Shown: positions 55,850 to 57,760 of the stretch, piece after piece
How the letters are laid out: the number at the start of each line of letters is the position of its first letter
Position numbering within the stretch: the first letter of the stretch is position 1
NCBI GenBank assembly: GCA_016212295.1
Contig: JACRGO010000073.1
Coordinates: forward strand, 1-57,760
DNA length: 57,760 nt
Direction of reading: 5' to 3'
Source: Nitrospinota bacterium
GTDB taxonomy: Bacteria > Nitrospinota > Nitrospinia > JACRGO01
Notes under the pieces: model-generated
The model's input: only the letters and a program-made list of their open reading frames with translations
Told to the model about the DNA's origin: nothing
Database searches by the model: none
Translations under genes and position numbers: made by a program

Positions 55850-57215
55850 CCTTAATTGAGTCTGCGTCAAGGCTGACGCCAACCAGCTTCTCCATCCGCG
55901 CTATCCCCTGGTGGAAATCCGCCAGGACGCGCTGCTGGGCCAGGTTGAAATTGAGCCACACGCTCTGGGTCTCCAAAAGGCCGGAAAAACTCCCCTTCTT
56001 GTCCTTGTACCAAGCCTCCGCGGTTTCCATTGACTGCGCAGCCTGTGGAATCAGCGAGTCCTTGTAAAGGCGCACCAGCCGGTCCGAGTTCTTCAATTTA
56101 AAATAAGCGGTCTTGATGGCGGAGAAGGTCTCGTTCTCCAGCGCCTTTTTGTCGTGGACCGCCGCCTCTTGCCTCAATTTCGCCTCATCGACCCTGGCCC
56201 GGTTCTTTCCAACCCATATCGGGAGGCTCACTCCGAAATTGAAGGTGTAGGCGTCCTTTGGGCCGCCTCCGCCCATTCCGCCCCCTGCTCCTGTGGTCTC
56301 ATTTCCCATGTCCATGTAATCAAATCCCAACTGGAAGTTAGGGAGATATTCCTTTTTGGCCAAGTCCAGTTCCTTTCCGGCCATTTCGATTTTTACTTCG
56401 GAACCGGCCAATTCCTGCTGATGCGCCTTGGCCAGATCGTAAAGCCGGGCCAACGAGTAATCAAAGGGCCTGAACTCCAATTCTCCCGGCCTTCCCAAGG
56501 GAGATTCCGTGGACCGGTTCAGGATTGAGTTGATCCTGGCGGCCTGCGTTTCCCTTAGCTCCGTGAGGAGGACCAGATCATAGGAAAGCTGCGCGAGTTG
56601 GGACTGGGCCTTGAACACGTCGTTCAGAGTCGTGCCGTCAACTGAATAATCCGTTTCGCCTATCCTAGCCAGATGCTCCGCCAAGTCCTTGTTCTTTCTG
56701 GTGATCTCAATCGCCTTGTCCACGTAACACAGTTCGTAATAAGCGTCTTTCAGCTCCACGATGACGTCGCGTGTTTCTTTCTCGAAATCGATTTGGGCCA
56801 TCCTGGCCTCCTTTTCCACGATGTCGCCCTTGAGAGAAAGCTTGCCGGGAAATGGGATTTCCTGCATGACCCCGAAACTCTGAGTTTCCCTTCCTTCCAT
56901 TTTTTTTATGAAGCGGGTGTACTGGAGCACGGGGTCCTCGTAGGCCGTTACTTGGGGATATTTCTCGATCACCGCCTCCCATCTTTTCTTGGCAGCCTTG
57001 AGCTTAGGATTGTTTTGAAACGCTACGGCGATCAACGTTTTAAGGTCCGCGCTTGAGGACAAATCCGGGGACGCGGAGCCTGTAGCCGCGGTGCTATCCT
57101 CCTTGGGAGCGGCCCAGGCCAAGGTCCCAAAGGACAGGGACAAGGCCGTCAGGAGAATAAGCGGATGAATAATGTACTTAACGCTCCGGCGATTTTTTTC
57201 CACCACGGATTTCAC
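55818..57215 (-). CDS. TolC-family outer membrane efflux protein (CusC-like) copy 1
   Basis: FPGKLSLKGDIVEKEARMAQIDFEKETRDVIVELKDAYYELCYVDKAIEITRKN; YKDKKGSFSGLLETQSVWLNFNLAQQRVLADFHQGIARMEKLVGVSLD. Confidence 0.92.
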   Translation of the reverse strand: MKSVVEKNRRSVKYIIHPLILLTALSLSFGTLAWAAPKEDSTAATGSASPDLSSSADLKTLIAVAFQNNPKLKAAKKRWEAVIEKYPQVTAYEDPVLQYTRFIKKMEGRETQSFGVMQEIPFPGKLSLKGDIVEKEARMAQIDFEKETRDVIVELKDAYYELCYVDKAIEITRKNKDLAEHLARIGETDYSVDGTTLNDVFKAQSQLAQLSYDLVLLTELRETQAARINSILNRSTESPLGRPGELEFRPFDYSLARLYDLAKAHQQELAGSEVKIEMAGKELDLAKKEYLPNFQLGFDYMDMGNETTGAGGGMGGGGPKDAYTFNFGVSLPIWVGKNRARVDEAKLRQEAAVHDKKALENETFSAIKTAYFKLKNSDRLVRLYKDSLIPQAAQSMETAEAWYKDKKGSFSGLLETQSVWLNFNLAQQRVLADFHQGIARMEKLVGVSLDADSIKEPRINADERR

Positions 57216-57350
57216 GGATCAAAAAATTAAAAGAGAGTAACATTTTATATGATATTCCCATTTTTCCCGGGAACCAATTTTTTTTTGAACGCCGGGACCG
57301 TTGCCGGTCCCGGCGCACTCGAACCTTTTTATCACGATCCGCGGGGCAAA

Positions 57351-57626
57351 TCAATGTTTGTGCCCCTGATGGCCGCCGCTTTCGCTTTCCGGATCAATCA
57401 GCTTGCCTCCCTTAAAGCCCTTTCCCGCCGCGCTTTTCCCGAGGCGGGTGATCTTTTGGACCTTAATGGTCTTGTCCTTTACCTTCCCCTCAATCCGGAC
57501 CGGGTAGGTAAATTGTTCACGAAGTTGTTTCTGGTCCACTCCCTGAAGCTCGTAAACCGATTTTCCGTCTTCAGTGATGAAGACGATATGCTCCTCCTTG
57601 CTGTCTATATGCTCAGGGAATAACAT
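57351..57626 (-). CDS. hypothetical small protein with a His-rich C-terminus (metal-efflux associated)
   Basis: 91-aa frame ending GGHQGHKH, directly upstream of the TolC gene. Confidence 0.6.
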   Translation of the reverse strand: MLFPEHIDSKEEHIVFITEDGKSVYELQGVDQKQLREQFTYPVRIEGKVKDKTIKVQKITRLGKSAAGKGFKGGKLIDPESESGGHQGHKH

Positions 57627-57655
57627 ACGACATAATACACCTCCTCGCCACAGGG

Positions 57656-57760
57656 TTGATTTTATTGAAAAAGACTCATCTGGCCAGGGCCTACCCCCCT
57701 GAGAGCCTTGAGATAATGCCCGTCTTCCAGCCTTTTTATCGCCTTTTGGACTATTTCTTC
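57656..57760 (-). CDS. C-terminal fragment of an ORF entering from the window edge
   Basis: Minus strand reads EEIVQKAIKRLEDGHYLKALRGVGPGQMSLFQ*; too short to name. Confidence 0.3.

Overview
The window is 57.8 kb of bacterial chromosome from a Gram-negative organism; the lineage cannot be fixed from sequence alone. Most of it is housekeeping and envelope genes: a hybrid histidine kinase, BatC/D/E-like genes, a LysR regulator, murE, a cupin, a TPR/receiver protein, mrdA-mreD, an RCC1-repeat protein, a pilM-N-O-(DUF3352::pilP)-pilQ cluster, a glycosyltransferase, mazG, a histone-deacetylase-like protein, secA, an M23 peptidase and CusABC-type metal efflux genes. Two parts are accessory. (1) A RelE/ParE-type toxin with an excisionase-type HTH antitoxin sits on the opposite strand inside the pil operon. 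(2) From 41.1 to 55.9 kb, the efflux genes CusA, CusB and TolC are separated by defence-like and mobile material: a type III R-M system whose mod gene has an in-frame TGA, an embedded XRE-ImmA/IrrE gene with a truncated PIN-like toxin gene, ORF6N, a DprA/SLOG protein overlapping a phosphoribosyltransferase that has an in-frame TAA, a nucleotidyltransferase-like gene, and a GxxExxY gene flanked by a perfect 16-bp inverted repeat. Intergenic DNA is heavily colonised by several families of foldback repeats, including a MITE-like element with terminal inverted repeats and an apparent 8-bp target duplication. All assignments come from reading translations and motifs by eye; no database search was run.
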